Of a DNA stretch of 64,000 bases, positions 36,140 to 49,930 are shown piece after piece. Source of the stretch: Persicaria tinctoria (taxonomy: Eukaryota; Streptophyta; Magnoliopsida; Caryophyllales; Polygonaceae); contig JBANSL010000003.1 of the NCBI GenBank assembly GCA_037127255.1, forward strand, positions 1,490,501 through 1,554,500, written 5' to 3'. The notes below the pieces were generated by a model, which was not told the DNA's origin, did not search any database, and was given only the letters and a program-made list of their open reading frames with translations. Positions within the stretch are counted from its first letter, which is position 1; each line of letters begins with the position of its first letter. The position numbers and the translations under genes are program-made.

Positions 36140-36622
36140 ATTAATGTAGATGCTTGATGCTTCGGTGAAAATTGGTTGCGAGCCTCGAATCGGGTGCATT
36201 TTAAGAAACAATTATGGTCAAGTTATTCGCATTCATAAATGTAATGTTAGGATGAGTTTTGTCATCCTAGAAGAAGCGTTTGCAGTATATTCAGGTATAA
36301 GCAGCGGAGCTTGGGATACGGAAAGCCATACTCGAAAGTGATTGTGAAATCATTATCAATGCCATTAATCAGGTGAACAATATTATACCATGGAAAGTGG
36401 TGCAAATAGTTCAAGAAATCATATCTTTAAGCGAAGACTTTGAGATCATTACATTACAGTATTGCTATAGAGAGAATGATGCAACTGATTTTCTAGCCGA
36501 ACTGTAATTTTATTTTGAGTTCTTGTTGTAGTGAGTTCGAGAACATCATCCTGTAAGATGATCATGGATGCCGGTAATTCATCCTATTCATTGCTTACTG
36601 TAGAATAAAAATATAAAAAAAA
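36140..36622 (+). mobile_element. 5'-truncated LINE carrying an RNase H remnant
   Basis: 10-bp target duplication AACTTTAAAG (36130-36139 and 36623-36632) and a 3' A-tract before the right copy. Broken RNase H-like frames: GCILRNNYGQVIRIHK, EEAFAVYSGI, LESDCEIIINAINQVNNI and YCYRENDATDFLAEL. No reverse transcriptase is left. Confidence 0.85.
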
Positions 36623-36716
36623 AACTTTAAAGCCAATATGCAAGATTTAGCTGCTGAAAGAAGGAAAAAACGTGGAAATTGGGAACGGAAATACTATTGC
36701 ATAGCTCAGTTGGGAA

Positions 36717-37370
36717 CAATGCAGATCCTCCGCTTCACAAAATTGTATCACATAATGCTTCACAATTTTAATTGGACCACCTGTACTCATTTTTTTTAAT
36801 TAAAATGTTGACAATTGTCAATCCGGTGAAAAATCAACTGGGTTTTTTTGTTCTGGTTTCTTTCAGAAATGGAGTACACCGGTTAGGGCGCCGACGCCTC
36901 AAGCCAGAATTTACCCCGCTCCTTTTATCTCAATTGATCTCAACCAAATCCCTTCAGCCCTTCCCCTGCTGTTGAATCACTCCAATCTCCTTCGATGTCT
37001 GTTTCCCCGATTTCTCTCATACGGTCGTTTCACACTTCCACGACAACCCGGCACCGCCAAAGGGGCCTCTACTCGAGATTCTTGGCAACGGATAGATGGT
37101 GCCCTGTGGCGCGTCCGACCTCATGGAGATTCGCGACCAAGTGGATGGTGCTCTGTGACGGTTGCGAGCGCGACTTTCATCACTTAGCCTGCGCTGGGAT
37201 GACGGTTGCGCAGGCGGCGCCGTAACCGAAGTTCTTGAAAGAAAAAGAGGGGATTTGTAACCGGATTAATAATTATCAAAACTTTTTTATTAAAAAATGA
37301 TTACAGTTAGTCCAATCAAAATTGTGAAGCAGTGTGTGATACAATTTTGTGAAGCAGAGGATCTGCATTG
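36717..37370 (+). mobile_element. Pack-MULE carrying a PHD-finger gene fragment
   Basis: Perfect 9-bp target duplication AGTTGGGAA (36708-36716 and 37371-37379) inside the duplicated DUF7705-like upstream sequence; the parental site at ~15360 is empty. Terminal inverted repeats are long (about 100 bp), starting CAATGCAGATCCTC at both ends. The interior 36860-37250 is more GC-rich and contains WMVLCDGCERDFHHLACAG, a PHD zinc-finger core (C-x2-C...H-x3-C). Captured exon-like DNA between MULE ends fits the Pack-MULE pattern. The longest open frame (76 codons) is too short to assert a product. Confidence 0.82.
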
Positions 37371-37379
37371 AGTTGGGAA

Positions 37380-38157
37380 TGGGGAAAATATCAGTGTGGA
37401 TCCTCTACAACATTTCATGCATCACTTCATACTCCACCTACTTATTTTAATAGTATTTTTTTTATATATACTATTAAATCAAAGCTATCGCAGAGAGAAA
37501 TACATATATATTAAATTTTAATTTTGATTGAGGTACCACCCCTACTTGTACCAGTTGTACGAAGATAGATACCGAAGATTCAGCCTATTTGCCTATGGGG
37601 GCTCCAAGATAGTTGCTGCACCGGCATCACGTTGTACATTATTTCTTAATTTTTTATTAAACAATCAATTACTCCTTCGGTCCCTCCTATTGTAAACTCA
37701 TTTAGTACAAGGAACTAAAAATTATATAAAATTTTAATTAATTTTTTTACATTATAATTAATAAGTATTATAATATAAAAAATTTAATTTAAAAAAAATA
37801 TTTTTTAACACCTTAAACTACGTGTATAAGTGGAATGTATAAGTATCTGTTTGAATTTCCATCACCACTCTCTAGTTTTGCCCTTTTGCCTGTCTCGTTT
37901 TGGCAACATTTCTGTTTGAATTGGTTCTTTTCACTTGAATAATTCAAACTCCATGAAACCTCTTAATTTCATCTCCTCCTCCTCCTCCTCCTCCATCTCC
38001 TCCTCCATGATCAACTTGAATATATTTCAGACTTGAAATTGAATTGAATACAGTAATTCATTGTACTTGTAAGGTTTTTAAGACCTCAATGATTCATTCC
38101 TTCTGTTAAATATATCCATTGATTAGTTAATCCAGCTAATTAAGTTAATTAATTTAA
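37380..38157. other. Duplicated 5' flank of ABCB copy B, with a hAT MITE remnant
   Basis: Contains the right half of a hAT-like MITE (37485-37555, cf. 44690-44788) and blocks shared with the flanks of A and C: ATTCAGCCTAT at 37580, TTTCTTAATTTTTTATTAAA at 37640 and AATTCATTGTACTTGTAAGG at 38055. No gene. Confidence 0.6.
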
Positions 38158-39255
38158 TTTTTTTTTTGAAATAAAAAACCTTCTATAAATCAAAGGAGGT
38201 CAAGTTCCGCAAGGTCGACAAGACCCTGCGGAAAGTGATCAAACCAAATACAAGAGGAGTTATCGGCCGCCTAGCCGCAAGATGAGCAACAGTGTTAGCC
38301 GCCCTATGAACATGTAGGAACGAAGCATTAGCACGAATAAGTAAAAGATCTAAGGTATCCTCGCACACGAGGTCTACATAAGAGTGACTAAGGGCTGAAC
38401 AATGCAGCCGCTGGACTAGATTGAAATCATCGGACTCAATCTGCACTTGTGGAGAATATGAGTCGTGGGAGTGTCCCACATTGATTAAAACTTGAATCCA
38501 AGTCTTTCATATAAGCCGGTGGGCTACCCCACCTAATACCAATTTGTTTTAGGATGGAACCCCACTCGGCTTGTGTGTGTGCTCGGCTTGGTTAGCGCGT
38601 TTGCGCTTGGCGTGCGTTGCCCCCCACGTCGGATGACCCACCGTTATTTCATCATATGGTATCAAAGCCGAGGCTCGGCATGGTGCGGTGTGGTTTGGAT
38701 TCCTGGTCTAATTGGCTAGCCGGCCTTAAGGCATTGATTCGTCAAGTGCAACTAGCAAATAATGCGTGGCCAGACAGTTGTACTTGAGGGGGGTGTTGTG
38801 GGAGTGTCCCACATTGATTAAAAATTGAATCCAAACCTTGCATATAAGCCGGTGGGCTACCCCACCTAATACCAATTGATTTTAGGATGGGACCCCACTC
38901 GACTTGTGTGCTCGGCTTGGTTAGCGCGTTTGCGCTTGGCGTGCGTTGCCCCCCACGTCGGATGACCCACCGTTATTTCATAGCACTTGATCACAAGCAA
39001 TGTCGGCCATGGATTGTACCCCAAACAGAAGGGCCCAAGCCTCTGCTAAGGCCACTGACATGAATCCGTCTCGAAAGGACCTCTGCATTGCATTCATCCT
39101 CTGAAAACAAGGCTTTGTTGCGGAGTGTTCATGCTATCCAGGCATTAGTAAGGAGATCACACACTCCCGAATCGCCTAACGAAGCAGCCATTTGATCCAG
39201 CACTTGTAGCGGCTCCTGATCGAGCACAGTGGCGACAAGGGCGGCGGCGGAGAAT
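38158..39255 (-). mobile_element. LINE tail (RNase H), minus strand, interrupted by a TRIM
   Basis: A T run at the left is the poly-A of a minus-strand LINE. The minus strand reads QIESDDFNLVQRLHCSA, CEDTLDLLLIRANASFLHVH and RAANTVAHLAARRP (38450-38240), a clear RNase H-like C-terminus. Upstream parts of the same domain continue beyond the TRIM (39000-39200). The frame is broken. It lies immediately upstream of the copy B promoter. Confidence 0.8.
38466..38980 (+). mobile_element. TRIM (terminal-repeat retrotransposon in miniature)
   Basis: Direct repeats of 186 bp (38466-38651) and 182 bp (38799-38980), beginning at GTGGGAGTGTCCCACATTGA and ending GTTATTTCA; they differ mainly by a 4-bp TGTG indel and point changes. 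Just inside the left repeat is TGGTATCAAAGC (38657-38668), matching the initiator-Met-tRNA primer site. A GAGGGGGG polypurine tract (38786-38793) lies just before the right repeat. The interior is ~150 bp and non-coding. The target duplication is not evident. Confidence 0.85.
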
Positions 39256-39515
39256 ACAATGTATATGAATCACAGACTTAAATTTCATTTATTGTGGTAC
39301 ATATAGAGATCGATGTCACTTGCCTGAATTAGTTAGATGCCATGATTTAATTTCCTACATCTTTGGTGGTACCTTAGTAACTTTAAAACTGCCCTTAATT
39401 ATAAATGATCGATGCTGACATGTAACGACTCAATCAATTTTAGCCCTTTGTTTCAATTTCAATCCCTTGTGGACATTTTCTGGATTCGTTATATAAATTC
39501 AGCTCCTTGGCAAAA
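39256..39515 (+). promoter_or_regulatory. 5' flank of ABCB copy B
   Basis: Closely matches the region just upstream of copy C (52450-52731), including TTAAATTTCATTTATTGTG, GACATGTAACGACTCAATCA and the last ~60 bp. This ties the 5' part of copy B to copy C. Core promoter elements are not resolved. Confidence 0.55.
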
Positions 39516-40984
39516 ATGGAAACCAAAACGACGAATAAATCAACTCCATTGGAGATGGAGATGGGAAAGAGCAACAAGGAGGAGGAGCTAAAGTCGACGA
39601 ATGATCGTCAGTCAGTTCCATTCTACAAGCTGTTCACTTTCGCCGATACAACTGACAAGATTCTAATGGCGGTTGGCTCAATCTGTGGAGCAGGAAATGG
39701 TGTAGGTATGCCTCTTATGACAGTCTTATTCGGCGAGCTGATTGATGCCTTTGGCCAAAACCAAAACACCTCGAACCTCATCCACGCCGTCTCAAAGGTG
39801 GCTCTTCAATCCGTCTACTTGGCTATTGGTGTCGCGGTTGCAGCATCTCTTCGTAAGCACTAGCTACCATCTTGATCTGGCTTAAGATTATAATTTAGAA
39901 GAAATTTTTGATGAAAATCTAAAGTAGATGTAGGCCCGGTTTGGCACAATAAGACAATAAGTAACTTTTTAGGGTTTGTAGTTTTGATATTATATATTTT
40001 TAAATAAAATAATATAAGATTTTTAGTTTATTTTGGAATCATGGTTTTCAAACACCTACTGTCTCGAGATTTTCGAAGCTTATGATTTTTTATTCAAAAT
40101 TTTTCATCAACTATCCTAACAACTAGTTTTCCAAAAGAGCATACTAGCTTATTATATATTTAACAAAAATAAATATCCATCGGCTTCAACTGCCCCAATT
40201 TCATTTTGTGATTCGCCTCAACTTAAGATCATGTTCTTGTTTAGACGGTTGCATTGGTTGGAGAAAGCGGAAGTGGAAAATCAACTGTGATCTCTCTACT
40301 ACAAAGATTCTACAATCCTGATTCAGGTCATATCACCCTTGATGGAGTTGAAATTCACAACTTCAAACTTAAGTGGTTGAGACAACAAATGGGCCTTGTT
40401 AGCCAAGAGCCTGTCTTGTTTAACGAAACCATACGCGCTAACATTGCATATGGAAAGGGAGGGAACGCTAGCGAATCTGAAGTCACAGCAGCCGCGGAGA
40501 TGGCAAATGCACACAACTTCATTAGTGCATTGCATCAGGTACCATTTGTTGTTTTTCTGATGTTGTTATTGTTATTATTTATATTGTTGATCGATTACAA
40601 AAAAAAAACAAATTTTATTATGTTTTGTAGGGATATGAAACAATAGTTGGTGAGCGCGGAACACAACTGTCAGGAGGGCAAAAGCAACGAGTGGCAATTG
40701 CGCGCGCCATAGTAAAGAGCCCGAAGATACTACTATTGGATGAGGCGACGAGTGCATTGGATGCCGAGTCAGAGAGAGTTGTTCAAGATGCATTGGACCG
40801 AATCATGGTGAACCGGACCACAATTGTTGTGGCTCATAGGCTGTCAACAATCAAGAATGCGGATGTCATTGCAGTGGTGAAGAATGGAGTCATTGTAGAG
40901 AAGGGAAAACATGAAACTTTGCTTCGCGTTAAAGATGGCGCTTATGCATCCTTGGTGGCTCTTCACATGAGTGCTTCCTCGTAA
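39516..40984 (+). pseudogene. ABCB copy B: internal-deletion pseudogene (exons 1, 9, 10 only)
   Basis: Exon 1 (39516-39852) has an intact start and donor, and exons 9 (40245-40538) and 10 (40631-40984) are intact and end at the normal stop. Everything from mid intron 1 to late intron 8 is gone: exons 2-8, i.e. most of TMD1, NBD1 and TMD2. The junction lies at about 40195-40205. Exon 1 ends in phase 1 and exon 9 begins in phase 0, so splicing 1 to 9 shifts frame and meets a stop within exon 9. No functional transporter is possible. The remaining exons encode the N-terminus and NBD2 (Walker [25 protein letters not shown]). An isolated NBD2 product would need a new promoter; I see no sign of one. 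Confidence 0.95.
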
Positions 40985-41213
40985 CCACGTATTATAAAGC
41001 GAGTTTGAGATCTCTTATTAAGGAAGGAAAGTTTACTGTCAATTCATTTCACATTGTCAATAAACACATGATCTTTAAATTTGTTTCAAATTTTTGAAGA
41101 GGAATAAAGTTTGTTTATTCACCTCTTATAAATTAAAGCTCATTCATTACATCAAACTTTTGAAACAATTGATATTGTGATATAAACTACGGAGTATATT
41201 TTTGTTTTGTTTT
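40985..41213. other. 3' flank of copy B, left part
   Basis: Homologous to the flank after copy A, with a ~25-bp deletion right after the stop codon and scattered substitutions. It is interrupted at 41214. Confidence 0.7.
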
Positions 41214-42543
41214 TGATAGGCTAAAACCTACACCCACAAGTGTATGGGGTTCAGTTGTAGTATATCGAGTGTCGTATCCACAAGGACTATGTGGTATCGA
41301 TTATCAATTCAAACTGATTTAACTAAGTCAAGAAAATAAAGGCGAAATGTTTATATGGATGGAGAAAGTAACCAACTAATGAGAAACAACTATGCAAAAA
41401 TAGGTATTAAACAATGGATACGAGGCAAATCTAGGGTAAGGATCACCACAACGACACTTTAGTAGATTAATATTGATATCCGTGTCACATTGTCTGAGTT
41501 TGCTAAAGGTAGATTGTCTAAGGTAATCGCAAATCTCCTTTCGGAACCAAAGCGAATGTGTCTAAATTGGTTAACAATCACCTTTCGGACTCAAGCAACC
41601 AATTTAGACCCTTTAAGTTCTTAGAATTCTAGACGATAATCATATCAACGTCGCCTTTCGGTATCGATCAATATCAAAATCATCTAAAATATCTATGACA
41701 ATCTATAAATCCTCAAGAAGCTTCGATTCTCTTTCGATAATCAAGCTTCAAGTTTAATCCTATGGTTCCGATGGATCCAATAGCTTTTCGGCCTAAATTC
41801 ACCATCTAAATTCTAACTTAGGGTTTTAGTCTTTCGATTTCAAACCCTAAATCAGTTCTAACAAATTTTCATCAATTAGGGCTGGCGCAATAGGATTAAA
41901 TCTAACAATGATCAGACAAACGAATATCAATCTCAACACTACCAAATCATCGTTTGGATCACCCTAACCCTAGAACGGAGAAATTAGAAAAGCATAATAA
42001 AATAAACAATGAACTAGATTATAGACAGAAATAGATCAAAGTTTAGAATAGAATGCAAACCGAAATTTCCGTCCTCGATCCAAAGTGTATACCGTCAAAC
42101 CAAGAACAACCTAAACCTAAAAAGTGGCCGAAGCCATGTACGGCAACAACCCAATTCTGAACTCCCCCCTCAATTCTATTACATACGAAGTATATATAAG
42201 GTTTTTAGGAAAATTACATTTTTGACCCACAAACTCAAATAACTAAATTGCATCGCAACACCCAATTATAAATTAACTCCACAAAACAGCTCCCACATTT
42301 AGCAACTTCCGCACTCGACAAGTTAGCTCCTCGGGTCCGATCCAACTTGCTCGACGCTCCGTATTAAAGCTTGATTTTCCTCAATATTAGCCTCAAAATG
42401 CCTGAAACACATACAAACAAGTTGTAGACTCCGAAAATGCAAAATAAAATAAATAAAGTATAAAATATGATAAATATGCATGAAAATGACCTAAACTAAT
42501 ATGCAAATATATGCCTAAAATATGACTAAAATAGATGCTATCA
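41214..42543. mobile_element. Unclassified 1330-bp non-autonomous element, TGATAG...CTATCA
   Basis: The copy A flank (28460-28500) gives the empty site, so the insert is delimited to the base. Target duplication GTTTT (41209-41213, 42544-42548) in a (TTTTG)n tract. 6-bp inverted ends TGATAG/CTATCA. The left end continues GCTAAAACCTACACCCACAA and CGTATCCACAAGGACT. The interior has no ORF above ~60 codons, no LTRs, no poly-A and no long inverted repeat, but several CTTTCGG words. I do not recognise the superfamily. Confidence 0.75.
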
Positions 42544-43070
42544 GTTTTGTAAGCTCTATTTCAACATGAACTGAGATATACATTCAATATTTCTACTTGA
42601 TTTAAAATTATGTTGAACTTAATGACTCCATTTATTGAATTTAAATTTTCGTATTTAGGGTTTTGATTTTTTTTAAGGAATAGATCTCTTATAGACTGTC
42701 TTTACCGTTTAAATTAAGGGAAAAGGAAGAATTTGGTATATTCCTCAACTAGTTTTTCGGTTACAATAACTAGTTTTTCGGTTACAATAACTAGTTTTTC
42801 GGTTGCATCACCCTATTAGATTAAAATGTGTAGTTATTCGATTGCATTGTATTGCACTAATGTTATTTTTCATAACTCAATGCAATCAAATAACTAATAA
42901 TTGCACCCGGATAACTTAATACAACTGAATAGTTATTTTATGTTGTTGATTATATCTTGTCTGACCACTTTGATAGAGGCACATACATCGCACTATAATT
43001 AACTTCGTCATTTGCGGCCCTTAGTCCATAGTAACCAATAGTTCTTGTAGGATCGTTTGCTAATACTTGA
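42544..43070. other. 3' flank of copy B, right part
   Basis: Continues the homology with the copy A flank (28490-29170, 31714-31830). Includes a local threefold repeat of about 21 bp with core CTAGTTTTTCGGTTACAATA at 42745-42805 that is single in copy A. Confidence 0.65.
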
Positions 43071-43071
43071 A

Positions 43072-43300
43072 TGTGTAATTGCCTCTCCCTAGGTCTCCCA
43101 TTGTAGATTTACTCCCACTTACATATGAAACCCTAAAAGCAACCATGTCTACTATCCAAAACATTGTTGTTAAGAACACCTTCCTCTCCTCCATTGTCCC
43201 TTTCTTGATTTCTCCTTACCTTCCACTTCTTTTTTCCTGAAGCACAATCACTAGCTCTTGAATTGTTGATGCTATATTGCTATATCCACCTCGTCATTAA
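43072..43300 (-). pseudogene. Fragment of the DUF7705-like gene exon 1 and upstream (third copy)
   Basis: Minus-strand homologue of the first exon: an ATG at ~43198 starts MEERKVFLTTMFWIVDMVAF, then SYVSGSKSTMGD, after which homology stops near 43075. Only the signal peptide and a few mature residues remain, with no downstream exons. Upstream homology to the parent promoter continues to ~43575. Confidence 0.88.
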
Positions 43301-43914
43301 AAAATTAGGTATCAGGTGCATTTATGTGTTACAGAGAGCTGAACATGGTTACATGGCTATTAACAGGGTATCATTTTCAGCATAAAAATAAAAATAAAAA
43401 TAAAAATATAAATATAGTATCAACTTTAAAGCCCATACACAAGATTTAGCTGCTGAAAGAAGGAAAACATGGAAATTGGGAACGGAAATGCATAGCTCCG
43501 CTGAGAATGGGGAAAATATATTTGCTTTCACAATTTTCTTTCTCAAAGAACCCTAAAGATTGTTTCTTTAAGGCTGCAGCTCGGCGTGCCTAGATGTCCC
43601 ATCGCCTAAGGCGATCCCGGCTCCATATGTTGGCATCCTAATGTCTGCAGATGGGCGTGCCTATCCAAGGCCTATTTATAGGGGTTCGTTTGACCACCAT
43701 AAACACTTGAAGCCGACTTCGGAAGTCTGTGTCTGCACTTCCACTGCCTATAGTCTCTGTCGACTTAGGAAGTTTGTGTTTGCACTCCCACTGCCTACCC
43801 ACTGTCGATCCAGGAATCCAGGATCATCACCATCCTTGCAGACCAAGGAAGTCGAAACCTCCACCATGCGTCTGGCGAGATTTCGTCGTGTGAATAGAAG
43901 GTCCATTTTCATTT
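43301..43914. other. Duplicated DUF7705-like upstream region plus an unplaced segment
   Basis: 43301-43571 matches 15125-15435. At 43572 about 330 bp replaces the ~60 bp seen in the parent. This piece is GC-richer and contains two related GGCGTGCCTA blocks and two TGTGT(C/T)TGCACT blocks. I cannot assign it. A 91-codon frame in it resembles nothing I know. Confidence 0.5.
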
Positions 43915-44380
43915 AGGGTTGGCACGGTACGGTACCATGGCAAATTTTCTATTACCACGTACCGATACCATTTGGTATGCAATTTTTCCTACCACGTACT
44001 AACCGAAAGTGTCGGTAACCGAAATGGTTGGTACCGAAATGGGTCTGTTACCGAACGTCGGTACCATGGTAACCAACATCACAAATTTCAATCATCATTT
44101 ACATTTTATAATCTATGGTAACCGACGGTACCGATGACATTTTTCCTAGAAAACTAATCGGTACCACGGTAGGAAGTAGGGACATTTAGGGAATGTTTTA
44201 TTTTTAAAAAAAAATATTTATAATCGGTACCACGGTATTTGAGTTTTCATTACCATGTACCGTACTGATAGAGGTCGGTACAAAGATTTCGGTTATCGAT
44301 TTTGTCGGTTACCGACTACTTGGTATCAAAGTTCTGTTGGTACGGTTGGTATGGTAATTTAATCACCACCATCCAGCCCA
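43915..44380. mobile_element. hAT-like MITE rich in GGTACCG words
   Basis: Flanked by ATTTTCATTT (43905-43914 and 44381-44390); the parental site at ~15510 is single. Ends AGGGTTGGCACGGTACGG and, at the right, CACCATCCAGCCCA. The interior repeats GGTACCG/CGGTACC-type words on both strands. Non-coding. Confidence 0.75.
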
Positions 44381-44443
44381 ATTTTCATTTAACTTTTAAA
44401 ATTTAATGAATCTTGTACATCAGTACATGTAATTAATTATATG

Positions 44444-44788
44444 CAGTGGCGGATCCTGAAATTATTAATCGAGGGGACGACATTAATTTCATGGTTTTTA
44501 AATATTTTAATATAACATACTAATTTGAGGATTTCGGGTTTAATTATAGTAATTAGTTACGAAGTTTAACAAACGATAAATATGATAGAAGTATACGAGT
44601 TTCGTAAACGATGTGCAAAATAATTTATATAGGTTCGGTCTTAAAACGTTCATAACTTTTTACTCAGATGTCGAATTTGAGCTTATAATATATCAAATCG
44701 AAGTTATCGATGAGAGAAACAAGTGTATTAAATTTTATTTTTGATCAGGGCCGACTGCCAACCTGGCCCAAAAAGGATCCGCCCCTAC
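44444..44788. mobile_element. hAT-like MITE, 345 bp (CAGTGGCGGATCC ends)
   Basis: Terminal inverted repeats CAGTGGCGGATCC and GGATCCGCCCCTA. Flanking octamers ATTATATG and CTTGTACG are diverged from a common CTTGTATG still present at the parental site (15559-15566). A remnant of the same insertion persists upstream of copy B at ~37485-37555. Confidence 0.82.
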
Positions 44789-45142
44789 TTGTACGAAGAT
44801 ATACACTGAATATTCAGCCTATGTGTCTAGTCTAGGGTAGACATGAGCAAGGGTCAAGGGTCGACCCGGACCCGACGGGTTTTGACCCGGCGGGAACCCG
44901 AAGGGTCGACGACCCGGCGGGTTAGGGTCAACAAGGGTCAGGGTCGAGGCGGGTCAAGGTTTAGGGTTAGGTAGACCTGAGCAGACATGGGCTAACCCGC
45001 CCAGCCTGCCCAACCCGCCCTGTAAAATATGCGGGCTTGGGTAAGGCAATTGGCCCAAGCGGGCCGATAAGCCCGGCCTGGTTGGCCCATAGGGTCGGGC
45101 TTGGGCTAAGGGTTAAGCCCAAGCGGGCCGGTAGGCCCGACC

Positions 45143-48443
<3,301 letters not shown>

Positions 48444-49586
48444 CGACCCGCCTATATATGTTACTTATATTAATTTTTATATATTTGTATTAAAATACTA
48501 CAGAGTATATATATTGTTTATATAATATCTAAACTTTTACATCTATTACTTTATAAATACTAATAGTATTTACATAACATATAAATTAAGGAATACAGTA
48601 CTACTCAATAAATTATTTTCAACATTTTTTCATTAAAATGAACCTACATAAAGATTGTAGTGTGTAATTTCACATTTGTGTAACTTGTATACCTTACATT
48701 TTTGAACCAACTCTCTTGCCCAAGCCCGCCTATAAAATCGGGCTTAGCCCAAGCCCGGCCCGCTGAAATGGGCCAAGATATTCTCAAGGCCCGGTCCAAG
48801 GCCACCCAAAGCTCGCCCATGCTCAGGTCTAGGGGTAGGGTCATGCTGATTTTGACCCGCGGACCCGTAGGGTCAATCCGCCGGGCCATCTATTTTTTTT
48901 CCAAAAAATCGAGGTGAAGAGGAAGAGGAATTCAACATTATCGAATGACGGAGCCATCTAGAGAGATCCCAATTTCCTATTACGTAGGCAATCGCTCCTC
49001 AAATATTCGCCGCTCCTTGCTCAACTCTAGCGGTAGAGCAACGTTTTAGCCAATGTGGTTAAATATTAAGCGAGAAGGGATCGATAAGGACTCTTGTCCG
49101 AGACTCTGGAAGGTCAAGTTTGCCTAAACGATTGGAAGAGGGTGGAGATGCGAATTCAAAATAATGACCACTTAATCGAGTCAGACTCGGATGAAGAACT
49201 CGACGATGACACAATGGTCAGGAGCTCAGATGCAAAGCAAGGAGAAGAGTCTTAGCATGAGATAAGGTAAGTAGGGATCAAAACAAATGTAAAGAACTAC
49301 GTGAGTTTTTATTCCTCTTCCCCGAGAGATACGTACACAACTAGAAAATCGGTCCATACCCTTCTTCCTTTTTATTTTTATTTTTATTTTTTTAAACTTA
49401 ATAAACTTAAAAAAAAACTGACATGTCATGACCCAACGGGTCAAAGGGTCAACCCTTGATCCGGCGGGTCACCACAACCCGTTGACCCGTGGCTTGGAAG
49501 GGTCAGGGTTAGAGTCAGAGATATCCCGACCCTTGACCCGGCGAGTCGGACCATTGACCCGGCGGGGCCAACCCGGGAGTCTAGGG

Positions 49587-49930
49587 GGTCCTCCAAGATA
49601 GCTACAGCATGGGATTGGGCATCACGTTCACGTTGTATATTACAGTATTTCTTAATTTTTTATTAAACAATTATTTCTTATTTTTTTATTAAACAATCAA
49701 TTACTCCCTCCGACGGTGAATTCATTTAGCTTAATGAGCTAAAAACTATATAAAATATTATTTTTTTAATTCAATTTTTTACATTGTAATACTTATAATT
49801 ATATTGTAAAAAACTTAATTAAAAAAATTAATATTTTAATTTATATAGTTTTTAACTTCTTAAACTACGTGTATAAAAGTCAAATGTTTTATATTGATTA
49901 TCTGTTTGAATTTCCATCACCACTCTACAC
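49587..49930. other. Duplicated 5' flank of ABCB copy C
   Basis: Homologous to 37600-37870 and to 21085-21350. Includes a Stowaway-like start TACTCCCTCCG at 49692 shared with copy B. No gene. Confidence 0.6.

Noticed and set aside
39852..40245. Expression of a shortened ABCB by splicing exon 1 to exon 9 in copy B
   Set aside because: Phase 1 to phase 0 gives a frameshift and a stop within exon 9.
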